A stretch of DNA of 64,000 nt from Agromyces bauzanensis (GCF_014645655.1 NZ_BMMD01000013.1:1-64000); one strand, 5' to 3'. Counted from the stretch's first letter, positions 34,139 to 44,458 are shown. The notes: generated from the letters alone by a model not told the origin. Numbers and translations: made by a program.

Positions 34139-35622
34139 GCGGCGACGAGCTCACGGTCTCGGGCGGCGGCATGACCGCCGTGGCCGTCGACGAGCTGTTC
34201 GCCGACGCGGCGCGACTCGGCACGGCCGAGGCCGTGATCGTCGACTGGAACGCGCGCGCGGGGGTGATCCGACGCGGGATCGGCGCGCTCGACCTCCACG
34301 AGCCGGCCGCGGGATGGCGCGACCCGACCTCGCCGACCTGGTTCCTGCAGCTCGCCGACGTCGGGCTCGACCAAGCCGCCGACCGCGCGCGGGCGCTGTA
34401 CCGGTCCCTGCTCGAAGCCGCCGAACGGTACGGCGCGACCGAGCGGATGATCGACGGGCTCTGGCGTCTCGGCGCGGCGCTCGCTGCACCGTGGATCGGC
34501 GCGAGCCTCCTGTCACCCGCGGTCATGGCGGGCGGGCTCCTCGTCGGGGGTGGGCAGTGGGCTGGATCGGCCGTCTGGCGAGGTCTCGGATGGGGTCCGA
34601 CCCCGCTCGCGTCCTGGCTCGCCGAGCACCGCGACCTGCTGTCCGATCCGGCATTCGTGCGACTCGTGCGGCTCGCGGCCGACCACGCCGACGAGCTGGC
34701 GGCGGGCGCCCTGCATGCGCCGGTCCCGGCGCCGGTCATCGCGATGCTCGGCGCCGGTGTCGGCGCGCCCGAGTCTGCATCGGCGCTGCTCGGGCTCGCC
34801 GGCGTGGCCGGGCTGTTCGGCAGCCGCGTGCTCGTCGACGGGCCCGTGCGAGTGGCGCGTTCCGACGGCCCGGCGGTCTCGCGCGTCGAACCGCCGAACG
34901 GTCTCGGAGAGCTCGCCGAGCGGGTGCCGCCGCCCGACCGGAACGAGCCGCAGCTCCGGGTCGAGCGATACGGCGACGCCGGCGACCCCCGTTTCATCGT
35001 CTACATCGGCGGCACCGTGGAGCCCGTCGTCGTCTCCGGCGCCGAGCCCTTCGACCACACGTCGAACGCGCACGGCGTCGCCGACGACAGCTGGGTCGAC
35101 GCGCTCCGGCCGGCGGGAGCCGACACGGGCGCAGGTGAACGGGCGGCACGTCAGGCCATGACGGCGGCGGGCGTGCGGCCCGGTGATCCGTTGCTCCTCG
35201 TGGGATACTCGGCCGGCGGCATCGTCGCCGCGAAGCTCGCCGCAGATCCCGGACTCGGCGCGGTGGGGGTGGTGAACCTCGGCGGGCCCGTGGCCTCGGC
35301 CCCCACGCGCGAGGGCGTGGGCCTGCTCTCCTTCGAACACGAGGAGGATCTCGTCCCCGCGACCGGTGGGGCGGGGCATCCGGCCGACGAGCGGGTCACC
35401 GTCACCCGGAGCGTCCTCGACCCGGGCAGCTCATACGACGCGCTCCTCCCCGCCCACGAACTGGCGCGGTACCGCGAGACGGCCGCGCTCGCCGACGAGT
35501 CCGATGAAGCCCGGCTCGCCCGGTTCCGCGAACTCGTCGCCGAGGTCACGGGCGACGCCCCGGGGGAACGCACCGACTGGATCGCGACGCGCGACGTCAG
35601 TCTTTCGACGGGCGAACGATGA
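34135..35622 (+). CDS. alpha/beta hydrolase with a helical WXG-like N-terminal region
   Basis: 495 residues. Residues about 1-110 are helical and resemble the N-terminal recognition domains of type VII-linked effectors. A hydrophobic stretch follows at about 125-150 (APWIGASLLSPAVMAGGLLV). The C-terminal part (about 280-480) is an alpha/beta hydrolase: LLLVGYSAGGIVAAKLA with nucleophile Ser359, VVNLGGPVA, and FEHEEDLVPATGG with a likely acid aspartate; a histidine in LLPAHELARYRET could complete the triad. Substrate is unknown; lipase or esterase is the nearest guess. Overlaps the WXG-like gene by 4 bp and the convergent holin-like gene by 26 bp. Confidence 0.65.
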   Translation: MSGDELTVSGGGMTAVAVDELFADAARLGTAEAVIVDWNARAGVIRRGIGALDLHEPAAGWRDPTSPTWFLQLADVGLDQAADRARALYRSLLEAAERYGATERMIDGLWRLGAALAAPWIGASLLSPAVMAGGLLVGGGQWAGSAVWRGLGWGPTPLASWLAEHRDLLSDPAFVRLVRLAADHADELAAGALHAPVPAPVIAMLGAGVGAPESASALLGLAGVAGLFGSRVLVDGPVRVARSDGPAVSRVEPPNGLGELAERVPPPDRNEPQLRVERYGDAGDPRFIVYIGGTVEPVVVSGAEPFDHTSNAHGVADDSWVDALRPAGADTGAGERAARQAMTAAGVRPGDPLLLVGYSAGGIVAAKLAADPGLGAVGVVNLGGPVASAPTREGVGLLSFEHEEDLVPATGGAGHPADERVTVTRSVLDPGSSYDALLPAHELARYRETAALADESDEARLARFRELVAEVTGDAPGERTDWIATRDVSLSTGER

Positions 35623-35980
35623 GGCCGATCAGCCAGGTGATGAGGCCGAGCACGAGCGCGCCGAGTACACCCCACCAGAACCCGTCGATCACGAGTCCGA
35701 AGCCCAGGAGATCGCTGATCCATGCGACGAGCAGGAGCAGCAGCCCGTTCACGATGAACGAGATGAGTCCCAGGGTGAGCACGTACAACGGGAACGCGAC
35801 GATGCGCACGAACGTGCCGACGACGGCGTTGACGAGCCCGAAGATGAGGGCGATGAGCAGGTAGGTGAACACCGTGGCGACGGTCGTGTCCTCGTAGGGC
35901 ACGAGGCGCACGCCCGAGACGATGAACGTCGTGAGCCAGAGGGCGAACGCGACGACGATGACCTTGACGATGAACCGCAT
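35597..35980 (-). CDS. phage holin family / DUF360-type membrane protein
   Basis: 127 residues with four transmembrane helices: VIVVAFALWLTTFIVSGVRL, VFTYLLIALIFGLVNAVVGT, FPLYVLTLGLISFIVNGLLL and GFWWGVLGALVLGLITWLIG. This is the YvlD-type group annotated as phage holin 4-2; it is chromosomal and need not be lytic. ATG 35980. Convergent and slightly overlapping with the hydrolase. Confidence 0.85.
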   Translation of the reverse strand: MRFIVKVIVVAFALWLTTFIVSGVRLVPYEDTTVATVFTYLLIALIFGLVNAVVGTFVRIVAFPLYVLTLGLISFIVNGLLLLLVAWISDLLGFGLVIDGFWWGVLGALVLGLITWLIGLIVRPSKD

Positions 35981-35998
35981 GCTCCAACTCTGGCAGAG

Positions 35999-36083
35999 TG
36001 GCGCGCGCGATCTGAGAGGCGCGCGCGATCTGAGTGGCGCGCGCGATCTGAGAGGCGCGCGCGATCTGAGAGGCGCGCGATCG
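35999..36083 (+). repeat. 18-bp tandem repeat, about 4.7 units, upstream of hisC
   Basis: The unit (A/T)GGCGCGCGCGATCTGAG repeats four times at exact 18-bp spacing, then a partial fifth. It fills the gap between the holin-like start and the hisC promoter. Confidence 0.9.
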
Positions 36084-36089
36084 AAGGGG

Positions 36090-36095
36090 TACGGT
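36090..36095 (+). promoter_or_regulatory. -10 element of a probable leaderless hisC promoter
   Basis: TACGGT is 7 nt before GTG 36103. The tandem repeats end only a few bases upstream and would occupy the -35 region. Confidence 0.5.
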
Positions 36096-36102
36096 GGAAT
36101 CC

Positions 36103-37212
36103 GTGACCGCACCGGAGCCCACGGGGGCGAGCGTTCGACTGCGCCCCGAGATCGCCGCCCTTCCGCCGTACCGACAGGGCCGGCCGGCCCCCGCCGACGG
36201 CTACAAGCTGTCGAGCAACGAGAACCCGTTCCCGCCGCTGCCCGGTGTGGTGGCGGCGGTGGCCGCCTCAGCGAACGAGATCAACCGCTACCCCGATGCC
36301 ACGGCACTCACGCTCCGCGAGAAGCTCGCCGATCGCTACGGCGTCTCGGCCGATGAGGTGCTCGTCGGGGTCGGCTCGGTGTCGCTCCTCGCCCAGTTCA
36401 TCGCGGCCGCCGCAGGACCGGGCGACGAGGTGGTGTACTCGTGGCGCTCGTTCGAGGCATACCCGGGCCTGGTCACGGTCGCCGGCGCCACGAGCGTCGT
36501 CGTGGGCAACCGTGACGACCACGGCCACGACCTCGAGGCCATGGCCGCCGCCGTGACCGATCGAACCAGGGTCGCGATCGTGTGCTCCCCCAACAACCCC
36601 ACGGGCGTGATCGTCACGGCTGCCGAGTTCGAGGCGTTCATGGCGAGGGTGCCGCGTGACCTGCTCGTGCTGCTCGACGAGGCATACATCGAATTCGTGC
36701 GCGACGAGGCATCCGTCGACGGCCGTACCCTCATCGGCCGCCACCCCAACCTCGTGATGCTCCGCACGTTCTCGAAGGCGTACGGGCTCGCCGGGCTGCG
36801 TGTCGGCTACGCCATCGGGCCCGTGCCGATCCTCGACGCCGCCCATTCCACGGCGATCCCGCTCGGCGTCACCGGCACCGCAACGGCCGCGGCGCTCGCC
36901 TCGCTCGAGCCGGCTGCAGAGGCCGAACTCCTCGAGCGCGTGGGTGTCATCGCCGCGCGCCGCGACCGCCTCCGCGATGCGCTCGTGGCGCAGGGCTGGC
37001 CGGTTCCGCAGGCCCAGGGCAACTTCGTGTGGCTTCCCACGGGCGACGCCACGGCCGACGTCGCAGAGCGCCTCTTCGAGGCGGGGCTCGTCACGCGGGC
37101 GTTCCCGCCCGACGGGATCAGGGTCTCGGTGGGCGAGGAGGAGTCTGTCGATACCCTCCTCAGGATCCTGGGTGAGCTTGTACCGGCCTCACAAGAAGGG
37201 CACCACGCCTAG
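36103..37212 (+). CDS. hisC: histidinol-phosphate aminotransferase family enzyme
   Basis: 369 residues. [60 protein letters not shown] and the lysine motif [18 protein letters not shown] are HisC signatures, ending [20 protein letters not shown]. HisC or the paralogous aromatic-amino-acid aminotransferase (Pat) are both possible; no other his genes are here, and a lone copy before pdh genes is often Pat-like. GTG 36103 fits a leaderless start; GTG 36094 has AAGGGG 5 nt before it and is the alternative. Confidence 0.8.
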   Translation: MTAPEPTGASVRLRPEIAALPPYRQGRPAPADGYKLSSNENPFPPLPGVVAAVAASANEINRYPDATALTLREKLADRYGVSADEVLVGVGSVSLLAQFIAAAAGPGDEVVYSWRSFEAYPGLVTVAGATSVVVGNRDDHGHDLEAMAAAVTDRTRVAIVCSPNNPTGVIVTAAEFEAFMARVPRDLLVLLDEAYIEFVRDEASVDGRTLIGRHPNLVMLRTFSKAYGLAGLRVGYAIGPVPILDAAHSTAIPLGVTGTATAAALASLEPAAEAELLERVGVIAARRDRLRDALVAQGWPVPQAQGNFVWLPTGDATADVAERLFEAGLVTRAFPPDGIRVSVGEEESVDTLLRILGELVPASQEGHHA

Positions 37213-37228
37213 CGGGTACCGTGGAACG

Positions 37229-38362
37229 GTGGTAGCCCGCGAGAGAGACTTCACCGCGCCGACGGTCCAGCTTCTGAACCCAGCCGGGGTGCTGCGTCCG
37301 ACCCCCGAGGCCGAGCCGTACCTCCCCCTCGTCGAGGCCCTGCCCGACACGACGCTCGAGCAGTTCTACCGCGACATGGCGATCTCCCGTCGCATCGACA
37401 TCGCGGGCGCGAACCTGCAGCGACAGGGCCAGCTCGCCCTCTGGGTGCCGAGCCACGGGCAGGAGGCCGCGCAGGTCGGCTCCGCGCGCGCCGCCCGCGC
37501 GCAGGACCACATCTTCCCGTCGTACCGCGAGCACATCGTCGGCATGATCCGCGGTCTGGATCCCGTGAACATCCTGTCGCTCCTGCGCGGCGCGACCCTC
37601 GGCGGGTGGAACCCCGCAGAGAACGGCAACTTCCACCTCTACACGCTCGTCCTCGCCTCGCAGACGCTGCACGCCACGGGCTACGCCATGGGCATCCAGT
37701 TCGACGGGTCGGTCGGCACGGGCGACCCCGAGACGGATGCCGCGGTGCTCGTGTACTACGGCGACGGCTCGACGTCCCAAGGCGACGCGAATGAGGCTCT
37801 CGTGTTCGCCTCGAGCTACCAGACGCCGCAGGTCTTCTTCATCCAGAACAACCAGTGGGCGATCTCCGTGCCCGTCTCCCGCCAGTCGCGCAGCCCGCTT
37901 TCGCTGCGCGGCAGCGGCTTCGGCATGCCCGGCGTGCGCATCGACGGCAACGACGTGCTCGTCAGCTACGCCGTCACGCGGCAGTCGCTCGAGGAGGCCC
38001 GTTCGGGTGCGGGTCCCAGCCTCATCGAGGCCGTCACCTATCGCATGGGCGCGCACACCACTGCCGACGACCCCACCAAGTACCGCACCGACGCCGAGGT
38101 CGCCTACTGGGCCGAGCGCGATCCCATCACGCGGTACCGCACCTGGCTCGAGGGGCGCGGGGCATCCCCCGCGTTCTTCGACGAGGTCGACGCCGAGGCG
38201 GCGGATGTCGCCGCCGACCTGCGCCGTCGGGCGCTCTCGCTGACGGCGCCGACGCGCGAGAAGATCTTCGCGCACGTCTACAGCGAGCCGCATCCGCTCA
38301 TGGCCGAGGAGCTCGCGTGGCTCGACGCATACGAGTCCGGCTTCGAGGGAGGAGCGGCATGA
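37229..38362 (+). CDS. pdhA: 2-oxoacid dehydrogenase E1 alpha (pyruvate / branched-chain type)
   Basis: 377 residues. ThDP-binding signatures: VLVYYGDGSTSQGDANEAL then QNNQWAISVP; MAISRRIDIAGANLQRQGQL and the phospholoop-like MGAHTTADDPTKYR are also typical. Decarboxylates a 2-oxoacid and passes the acyl group to E2. Pyruvate or branched-chain 2-oxoacids cannot be told apart from this alone. GTG 37229 lies 6 nt after TACCGT (37217-37222), again a leaderless layout. First gene of pdhA-pdhB-pdhC. Confidence 0.9.
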   Translation: MVARERDFTAPTVQLLNPAGVLRPTPEAEPYLPLVEALPDTTLEQFYRDMAISRRIDIAGANLQRQGQLALWVPSHGQEAAQVGSARAARAQDHIFPSYREHIVGMIRGLDPVNILSLLRGATLGGWNPAENGNFHLYTLVLASQTLHATGYAMGIQFDGSVGTGDPETDAAVLVYYGDGSTSQGDANEALVFASSYQTPQVFFIQNNQWAISVPVSRQSRSPLSLRGSGFGMPGVRIDGNDVLVSYAVTRQSLEEARSGAGPSLIEAVTYRMGAHTTADDPTKYRTDAEVAYWAERDPITRYRTWLEGRGASPAFFDEVDAEAADVAADLRRRALSLTAPTREKIFAHVYSEPHPLMAEELAWLDAYESGFEGGAA

Positions 38363-39471
38363 GCGCGCGCACCGAGGAGGAGCAGGCCGTGGCCGAGACG
38401 ATCGAGCTCGCCGACGCGGCATCCGTCTCCGCATCCGTCGCCGAACCCGCTCAGCGAGACGCCCGAGACGAACATGCCGAGCAGGGCATGCGCGGCGTGC
38501 AAACCCTCTCGATGGCGAAGGCCATCAATGCCGGGCTCCGTGAGGCCCTGCGCGCCGACGAAAAGGTGATCCTCATGGGCGAGGACATCGGGCCGCTCGG
38601 GGGGGTATTCCGGGTGACCGAGGGTCTTTCGGCCGAGCTCGGAGAGCGTCGCGTGCTCGACACGCCCCTCGCCGAGTCGGGCATCGTCGGCACCGCGATC
38701 GGACTCGCCATGCGCGGGTATCGCCCCGTCATCGAGATCCAGTTCGACGGCTTCATCTTCCCGGGGTTCGACCAGATCACCACGCAGCTCGCGCGGCTCA
38801 CCGTGCGTCACGACGGCGCCATCTCGATGCCGGTCGTGATCCGGGTGCCGTACGGCGGCCACATCGGCTCGATCGAACACCACCAGGAGAGCCCCGAGGC
38901 CTACTTCGCCCACACCCCCGGCCTGCGCGTGGTGAGCCCGTCGAGCCCGCACGACGCGTACTGGATGATCCAGGAGGCGATCGCCTCGAACGATCCCGTG
39001 CTGTTCTTCGAGCCGAAGAGCCGGTACTGGCCGAAGGGCCCCGTCGATCAGGATCACTCGGGCGTGCCCTTGCACGCCAGTCGCGTCATCCGTCAGGGCA
39101 CGGATGTGACCGTCGTCGGCCACGGCGCGATGATCTCGACGCTCCTGCAGGCCGCCGACATCGCCGCGGAGGAAGGGATGAGCCTCGAGGTCGTCGACCT
39201 CCGGTCGCTCTCCCCCATCGATTACGGCCCGCTGCTCGACTCGGTGCAGCGCACCGGCCGGCTCGTAGTCGCGCAGGAGGCGTACGGGTTCGTGAGCGTC
39301 GGATCAGAGATCGCGGCGACCGTGGCCGAGCGCGCGTTCTACTCGCTCGAAGCCCCGGTGCTGCGGGTGTCGGGGTTCGACACGCCGTTCCCGCCGGCCG
39401 CGCTCGAGACCGAGTACCTGCCGAGCCCCGACCGGGTGCTCGAGGCCGTCGACCGTGCGCTCGGGTACTGA
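38359..39471 (+). CDS. pdhB: 2-oxoacid dehydrogenase E1 beta
   Basis: 370 residues. A family-untypical N-terminal ~45 residues (alanine/glutamate-rich) precede the conserved [60 protein letters not shown] and [20 protein letters not shown]. Pairs with the alpha subunit to form the ThDP site. ATG 38359 overlaps the pdhA stop (ATGA). Confidence 0.93.
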   Translation: MSARTEEEQAVAETIELADAASVSASVAEPAQRDARDEHAEQGMRGVQTLSMAKAINAGLREALRADEKVILMGEDIGPLGGVFRVTEGLSAELGERRVLDTPLAESGIVGTAIGLAMRGYRPVIEIQFDGFIFPGFDQITTQLARLTVRHDGAISMPVVIRVPYGGHIGSIEHHQESPEAYFAHTPGLRVVSPSSPHDAYWMIQEAIASNDPVLFFEPKSRYWPKGPVDQDHSGVPLHASRVIRQGTDVTVVGHGAMISTLLQAADIAAEEGMSLEVVDLRSLSPIDYGPLLDSVQRTGRLVVAQEAYGFVSVGSEIAATVAERAFYSLEAPVLRVSGFDTPFPPAALETEYLPSPDRVLEAVDRALGY

Positions 39472-39501
39472 TGGCGGAGCAGACGCGCGCGGCTCGCCGG
39501 G

Positions 39502-39561
39502 TGTTTCCGTTCCCGCGTGGCGTGCCCATTGGAACAGGAACACTGCGCGCGAACGGAAACA
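39502..39561. repeat. inverted repeat, 11-bp arms (TGTTTCCGTTC), inside the pdh operon
   Basis: TGTTTCCGTTC at 39502 is mirrored by GAACGGAAACA at 39551-39561. The right half GCGCGCGAACGGAAAC is almost identical to the right half of the element at 50306-50369, so they belong to one family. It sits in the 118-bp pdhB-pdhC gap. Confidence 0.8.
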
Positions 39562-39589
39562 GTCGACGCAGCTGGTGGAAGGTGGACAC

Positions 39590-40984
39590 ATGAACGAGAT
39601 CCGGTTCCCGCTGCCCGACGTCGGCGAGGGGCTCACCGAGGCCGAGATCGTGCAGTGGCGCGTCGCTCCGGGCGACAAGATCGCCCTCGACCAGGTCTTC
39701 GTCGAGATCGAGACGGCGAAGTCCCTGGTCGAGCTGCCGAGCGCGTTCGAGGGCGTCGTCGCCGAACTGCTCGTCGACGAGGGCAGCACCGTCGACGTCG
39801 GCACGCCCATCCTCGTGATCCGCGCGGACGATGCGGCTCCGGATGCCTCGGCGCCCGCGCCTGCCACCGTGCCGGCAGCGGCGCACCCTGCCACCACGGC
39901 CGCCGCTCCCCCGTCGGGAACGGTCGCCTCGCACGCACCCGTCGCGGCCGAGGCGGGAGGCGCCGTGCTCGTGGGCCACGGCTCCTCGGGACACACCGCG
40001 ACGCGCCGGAAGCGGCATCCGTCACCCGGTGGTGCGCATGAGCACCTCGCCGCGCCGCCGCCGCCCGCCGCACCGGCACCTCATGGGCCGGCGGTCGTCG
40101 CCGCACCGCGTCCCGACCCGGGCATGCCCGTCATCGCGAAGCCCCCGATCCGCAAGCTCGCGAAGGATCTCGGGGTCGACCTCTCCCGCGTGACGCCCAC
40201 CGGCCCGATCGGCGACGTCACCCGCGGCGACGTGATCCGCGCGGCCAGTCAGGTGACCGTCTTCCGCAACATCCAGACGCCGGAATGGCCGACCGACCGC
40301 GAGGATCGCATCCCCGTCAAGGGCGTGCGCAAGGCCATCGCGCAGGCGATGGTGCAAAGCGCATACTCCGCGCCGCATGTGAGCGTGTTCGTCGATGTCG
40401 ACGCAACGCGCACGATGGAATACGTCAAGCGGCTGAAGGCCTCCACCGACTACGCGGGCGTCAAGGTCTCGCCGCTGCTCATCATGGCGAAGGCCATGAT
40501 CTGGGCGGTGCGGCGCAGCCCCACCGTCAACGCGCAGTGGACCGACGACGAGATCATCGTGAAGCACTACGTGAACCTCGGCATCGCGGCCGCGACGCCG
40601 CGCGGCCTCATCGTACCGAATGTCAAGGAGGCGCAGGCCATGAGCATGCTCGAACTCGCCACCGCGATCGAGCAGCTCACGCTCACGGCCCGCGAGGGCC
40701 GAACGCAGCCGGCCGAGATGCAGGGCGGCACCATCACCATCACGAACATCGGCGTCTTCGGCATGGACACCGGCACGCCGATCCTGAACCTCGGCGAGGT
40801 CGGGATCGTCGCGCTCGGCACGATCAAGCAGAAGCCCTGGGTGGTCGACGGCGAGGTGCGTCCGCGGTTCGTCACGACCGTCGGCGCCTCGTTCGACCAC
40901 CGCGTGGTCGACGGCGACGTGGCGAGTCGATTCCTCGCCGACGTGGCGTCGATCATCGAGGAGCCGGCGCTGCTCCTCGAGTGA
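39590..40984 (+). CDS. pdhC: 2-oxoacid dehydrogenase E2, dihydrolipoamide acyltransferase
   Basis: 464 residues in three parts: a lipoyl domain (residues 1-80, lipoylated lysine in [13 protein letters not shown]), an alanine/proline linker, a peripheral-subunit-binding domain ([20 protein letters not shown]) and the catalytic domain ending [17 protein letters not shown], where His and Asp are catalytic. Transfers the acyl group to CoA. ATG 39590 follows GGAAGGTGG. No E3 gene is nearby. Confidence 0.93.
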   Translation: MNEIRFPLPDVGEGLTEAEIVQWRVAPGDKIALDQVFVEIETAKSLVELPSAFEGVVAELLVDEGSTVDVGTPILVIRADDAAPDASAPAPATVPAAAHPATTAAAPPSGTVASHAPVAAEAGGAVLVGHGSSGHTATRRKRHPSPGGAHEHLAAPPPPAAPAPHGPAVVAAPRPDPGMPVIAKPPIRKLAKDLGVDLSRVTPTGPIGDVTRGDVIRAASQVTVFRNIQTPEWPTDREDRIPVKGVRKAIAQAMVQSAYSAPHVSVFVDVDATRTMEYVKRLKASTDYAGVKVSPLLIMAKAMIWAVRRSPTVNAQWTDDEIIVKHYVNLGIAAATPRGLIVPNVKEAQAMSMLELATAIEQLTLTAREGRTQPAEMQGGTITITNIGVFGMDTGTPILNLGEVGIVALGTIKQKPWVVDGEVRPRFVTTVGASFDHRVVDGDVASRFLADVASIIEEPALLLE

Positions 40985-41016
40985 GCGTTGCCGCCCGCGC
41001 CCCGGCGGCGCAGCGG

Positions 41017-41508
41017 TCAGAGGCGGATCTCGTAGGTGACGGTGCCGGCGGTTCGCGCGACCTCGACGAGTCCGGCGTTCTCGAGCACACGGCGGGCGGG
41101 GAGGTTCGCGATCTCGGCGCCGGCGCGCGCGATCGCGGCGCCTGCCGACCGGGCGAGCGACAGCGCCTCGAGCACGGTGTGCAGCGCGAGGCCCTGACCG
41201 CGCACCGCGGGCACCAGGCCGAACGCGAACTCGACCGCGCCGTCGGCATCGGGTGGGCCGAACAGGTTCACGCCTCCGATGGCGGCGCCGTCGTTGGCGC
41301 GCCGGACGAGGTAGGGGCCGAATGGCGCGGGGTCGCCCGTCTCGCGAACCGCCTGGACGTACTCGCGGAGCAGCTCGGGTTCGTCGGTGAACGCGTAGCC
41401 GCCCTCCCAACCGTCGAGCGGATCGACCTCGCCTGAGAGCACGCGCTCGGCGTCGGCGAGGGTGAACGGATGCAACGTGAGGGTCGTCGTCGTATCCACG
41501 TGCCTCAT
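41017..41508 (-). CDS. GNAT family N-acetyltransferase
   Basis: 163 residues resembling the RimJ/RimL-like branch: LTLHPFTLADAERVLSGEVD, IGGVNLFGPPDADGAVEFAF, the CoA loop LVPAVRGQGLALHTVLEALS, and NLPARRVLENAGLVEV. Substrate unknown. Convergent with pdhC. Confidence 0.85.
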   Translation of the reverse strand: MRHVDTTTTLTLHPFTLADAERVLSGEVDPLDGWEGGYAFTDEPELLREYVQAVRETGDPAPFGPYLVRRANDGAAIGGVNLFGPPDADGAVEFAFGLVPAVRGQGLALHTVLEALSLARSAGAAIARAGAEIANLPARRVLENAGLVEVARTAGTVTYEIRL

Positions 41509-41616
41509 GGTCGCACGTCGGTCCGAAATCTGCCAGCACTCTCCACAGGCGTGACGGGGGATGACGCCCCGCAGGCGGCGTTGCACCGGCTGCGCGGAGG
41601 GCCAGCCAGATGGTTG

Positions 41617-41631
41617 TGACAATCATTATCA
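41617..41631. promoter_or_regulatory. Zur-type operator upstream of znuA
   Basis: TGACAATCATTATCA is a 7-1-7 palindrome with one mismatch and strikingly AT-rich for this genome, 20 bp before the znuA start. It fits Fur/Zur-family operators, and a zur gene ends this same operon, so zinc-dependent autorepression is likely. Confidence 0.8.
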
Positions 41632-41651
41632 ATAAGAGCTACCATGGAGTC

Positions 41652-42704
41652 ATGACCGACTCAGCCGCACCCACCGTCCGCCGCGTCCGCACCGTGCTCG
41701 CGACGGCCGCCGTGCTCACGACGGGTGTGCTCGGTCTCGCCGCGTGCGCGACGCCCGGCGCGACGCCCGGCGCGGGCGGCGGCGCGGCCGGCGGGCCCAC
41801 CATCGTGGCGACGACCACGCACGTGGGGGACTTCACCCGCGAGCTCGTCGGCGAGACGGCCGAGGTCACCCAGCTGCTCGCGGCAGGGCAGAGCGCCCAC
41901 GGCTTCGATCCCTCGGCGGCGCAACTCCTCGCGCTCGCCGACGCCGACGCGCTCGTGATCAACGGCGCGGGCCTCGAGAGCTGGCTCGACGACGCCATGG
42001 GTGCGTCGGGCTTCGACGGCGTGCTCATCGATGCGAGCACGGGCATCGAGCTGTACGGCACCGGCGATCACGACGACGAGCACGCCGACGAAGCCACCGC
42101 CGTCGAGGCGGACGAGCATGACCCAGCCGACGGCAACCCGCACATCTGGACCGACCCCGAGCTCGCCGAGCACATGGTCGAGAACATCGCCGCCGGGCTC
42201 GCCACCGTGCCCGGCATCGACACTGCCGCCGTCGACGCGAACGAGGCGGCCTACCTCGACCACCTTGGGGCGCTCGACGCCTGGATCGAGGAGAACGTCG
42301 CCGAGGTCCCCGTGGGAGAGCGGCTCCTCGTGACGAACCACGACGCCTTCACCTACTTCCTCGACGCCTACGACGTCACGTTCGTCGGCAGCATCATCCC
42401 GAGCTTCGACGACAACGCCGAGCCGAGCGCCGCCGAGATCGACGAGCTCGTCGCGAACATCCGCGCCACGGGCGTCGAGGCGGTCTTCTCCGAGGCATCC
42501 ATCTCACCGAAGGCCGCCGAGACGATCGCGCGGGAGGCGGGGGTCACGGTGTACTCCGGCGAGGATGCGCTGTACGGCGACTCGCTCGGCGCGCCGGGCA
42601 CCGAGGGCGCGACCTACCTCGGCAGCCAGATCCACAACGTGCGACTCATCCTCGAGTCGTGGGGCGTCGAGCCTTCCCCGCTCCCCGCAGTGCTGCAAGG
42701 ATGA
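41652..42704 (+). CDS. znuA: zinc ABC transporter substrate-binding lipoprotein
   Basis: 350 residues. A signal peptide with lipobox LAAC (Cys about 34) tethers it to the outer face of the membrane. The cluster A-I metal-binding fold shows HGFDPSAAQ, NPHIWTDPELAEHMVENIAA, TNHDAFTYFLDAYDV and the final aspartate region. An acidic histidine loop (GDHDDEHADEATAVEADEHD, about residues 137-157) is typical of zinc rather than manganese binders. ATG 41652 has only a weak ribosome binding site. Confidence 0.93.
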   Translation: MTDSAAPTVRRVRTVLATAAVLTTGVLGLAACATPGATPGAGGGAAGGPTIVATTTHVGDFTRELVGETAEVTQLLAAGQSAHGFDPSAAQLLALADADALVINGAGLESWLDDAMGASGFDGVLIDASTGIELYGTGDHDDEHADEATAVEADEHDPADGNPHIWTDPELAEHMVENIAAGLATVPGIDTAAVDANEAAYLDHLGALDAWIEENVAEVPVGERLLVTNHDAFTYFLDAYDVTFVGSIIPSFDDNAEPSAAEIDELVANIRATGVEAVFSEASISPKAAETIAREAGVTVYSGEDALYGDSLGAPGTEGATYLGSQIHNVRLILESWGVEPSPLPAVLQG

Positions 42705-42708
42705 CGGC

Positions 42709-43539
42709 ATGACCGACTCCCCAGTGCTGCGGCTCGAGGGCGCGGCCTTCACCTACCGGGGCGGAGCCGGCGTCCGCGGCCTCGACCTCAGCATCCGGAG
42801 CGGCGAGGCGGTGGCGCTCATCGGGCCGAACGGTGCGGGCAAGTCGACGCTCCTCAAGGGCGTGCTCGGCCTCGTGCCGCTGACCGCCGGCTCCATCGAG
42901 GTCGGCGGCGCCAGGGCGACTGCCGCAGCCGCGGCGTCCGCTCAGACGACGGATGCCGCGACCGACCCCGCCCGTGAGGCGCATGCCCGAGACCGCATGA
43001 TCGGATACCTGCCGCAGTCGATCCACGTCGACCCTGACTTCCCGATCAACCTCGAGCAGGTCGTCATGCAAGGGCGCTACCGGAGGCTGGGCCTCCTGCG
43101 CTGGCCCGGCCGCAAGGACCGTGCCGTGGTGCGCCGCGCCCTCGAGACGGTCGGCCTCGCCGATCTCGCCGAGCGCCGCTTCGGCGAGCTCTCGGGCGGG
43201 CAGCGCCAGCGGGGACTCCTCGCCCGGGCGCTCGCGGGCGAACCGCGCCTGTTGCTGCTCGATGAGCCGTTCAACGGCCTCGACCAGGCGAACCGCGACG
43301 CGCTCATCGACACCCTGCACACGCTGAAGCGACAGGGCGTGGCGGTGCTCGTCTCGACGCATGACCTCGAGCTGGCAAGACTCGTGTGCGACAGCGTCGT
43401 GCTCGTCAACGGCAATCAGCTGGCGTCGGGTCCGGTCGACGACGTGCTGACGCTCGGCAACGTGCAGGAGTGCTTCGAGGGCGTCGAGGTCGAGGTCGAC
43501 GAGCACACGCTGGTGGTGCCCGGACACGAGGGACACTGA
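42709..43539 (+). CDS. znuC: zinc ABC transporter ATP-binding protein
   Basis: 276 residues. Walker [10 protein letters not shown], signature LSGGQRQRG, Walker [13 protein letters not shown] and H-loop [12 protein letters not shown]. An alanine-rich insertion after [18 protein letters not shown] (about residues 68-90) is not usual in ZnuC. Follows znuA by 4 bp. Confidence 0.93.
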   Translation: MTDSPVLRLEGAAFTYRGGAGVRGLDLSIRSGEAVALIGPNGAGKSTLLKGVLGLVPLTAGSIEVGGARATAAAAASAQTTDAATDPAREAHARDRMIGYLPQSIHVDPDFPINLEQVVMQGRYRRLGLLRWPGRKDRAVVRRALETVGLADLAERRFGELSGGQRQRGLLARALAGEPRLLLLDEPFNGLDQANRDALIDTLHTLKRQGVAVLVSTHDLELARLVCDSVVLVNGNQLASGPVDDVLTLGNVQECFEGVEVEVDEHTLVVPGHEGH

Positions 43540-43585
43540 TGCCGCAGACGGCATGCACCGTGGAGCGGCGGGGGAGTGGGGCCCG

Positions 43586-44458
43586 GTGAGCCTGTTCGAC
43601 GCGCTCTTCGGCGCCTTCGCGATCCCCTTCATGGCCCGGGCGCTGCTGGTCATGCTGGTGCTCGCCGTGGTCGCGGGCACCGTCGGCGTGCTCGTCAACC
43701 TCAGGGGTCTCGAGTTCATCAGCGACGGCCTGACGCACGCGGTGTTCCCGGGCTTGGCGATCGGACTCGCCATCGGGGGCACCGCAGGCCTCCTGCCCGG
43801 TGCGGCCATCGCAGCGCTCGCCGGCGCCGTGATCCTCACCTGGCTCGATCGCGCGGGCGTCACCTCCGACGCGGCGATCGCGATTCTGCTCACCGCCGCG
43901 TTCAGCGTCGGCGTGATCGTGGTGTCGAGGGGCGACGACTACGCCGGCGAGCTCGAGACGCTGCTGTTCGGGCGCGTGCTCACGATCCCTCCCGAGGAGG
44001 TGCTCCCGCTCGTCGCCGTCACCGTCGTCGCCGCGCTCGCCGTGGTCGTCACCCTCAAGCAGCAGTTGTTCCGCGCGTTCGATCGTTCGGGCAGCCTCGC
44101 CGCCGGCGACTCGGCACTCGTGCTCGACCTCGTGCTCAACGCCGCGGTCGCGCTGGTGGTGGTTGCCGCGGCGAGCACGATCGGCACGCTGCTCGTGCTC
44201 GCCCTGCTCATCGTGCCGGGCGCGGCCGCCAGGCTCATCACCCGGCGCATGTGGTGGCTGTTCCCCGCCGCCGCGGCGTTCGCGGCGGTCGCGGCCTGGC
44301 TCGGGCTCGCCGCAGGGTTCGCCGGATCCGTCGCAGGCGGCGTCGACCTGCCGGCCGGCAGCATGATCGTCGCCGTGTTCATCGCAGGCTACGCCGTCGT
44401 GCTCACCGTGCGGTGGTTCCGCGATCGTGTGGCCGCGGCAACCGGAGCGGTGCAGTGA
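43586..44458 (+). CDS. znuB: metal ABC transporter permease (first of two)
   Basis: 290 residues, ABC-3 family with about eight helices; [20 protein letters not shown] is the family's characteristic first loop. GTG 43586 has GGGAG upstream. A second permease gene follows immediately, so the importer probably uses a heterodimer. Confidence 0.9.
   Translation: MSLFDALFGAFAIPFMARALLVMLVLAVVAGTVGVLVNLRGLEFISDGLTHAVFPGLAIGLAIGGTAGLLPGAAIAALAGAVILTWLDRAGVTSDAAIAILLTAAFSVGVIVVSRGDDYAGELETLLFGRVLTIPPEEVLPLVAVTVVAALAVVVTLKQQLFRAFDRSGSLAAGDSALVLDLVLNAAVALVVVAAASTIGTLLVLALLIVPGAAARLITRRMWWLFPAAAAFAAVAAWLGLAAGFAGSVAGGVDLPAGSMIVAVFIAGYAVVLTVRWFRDRVAAATGAVQ

Noticed and set aside
35999-36083. Possible CRISPR array
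   Set aside because: Units are 18 bp and directly abutting with no spacers; a simple tandem repeat.
41643-41655. ATG near 41644 as the znuA start
   Set aside because: It is out of frame with the lipoprotein; ATG 41652 gives a proper signal peptide.
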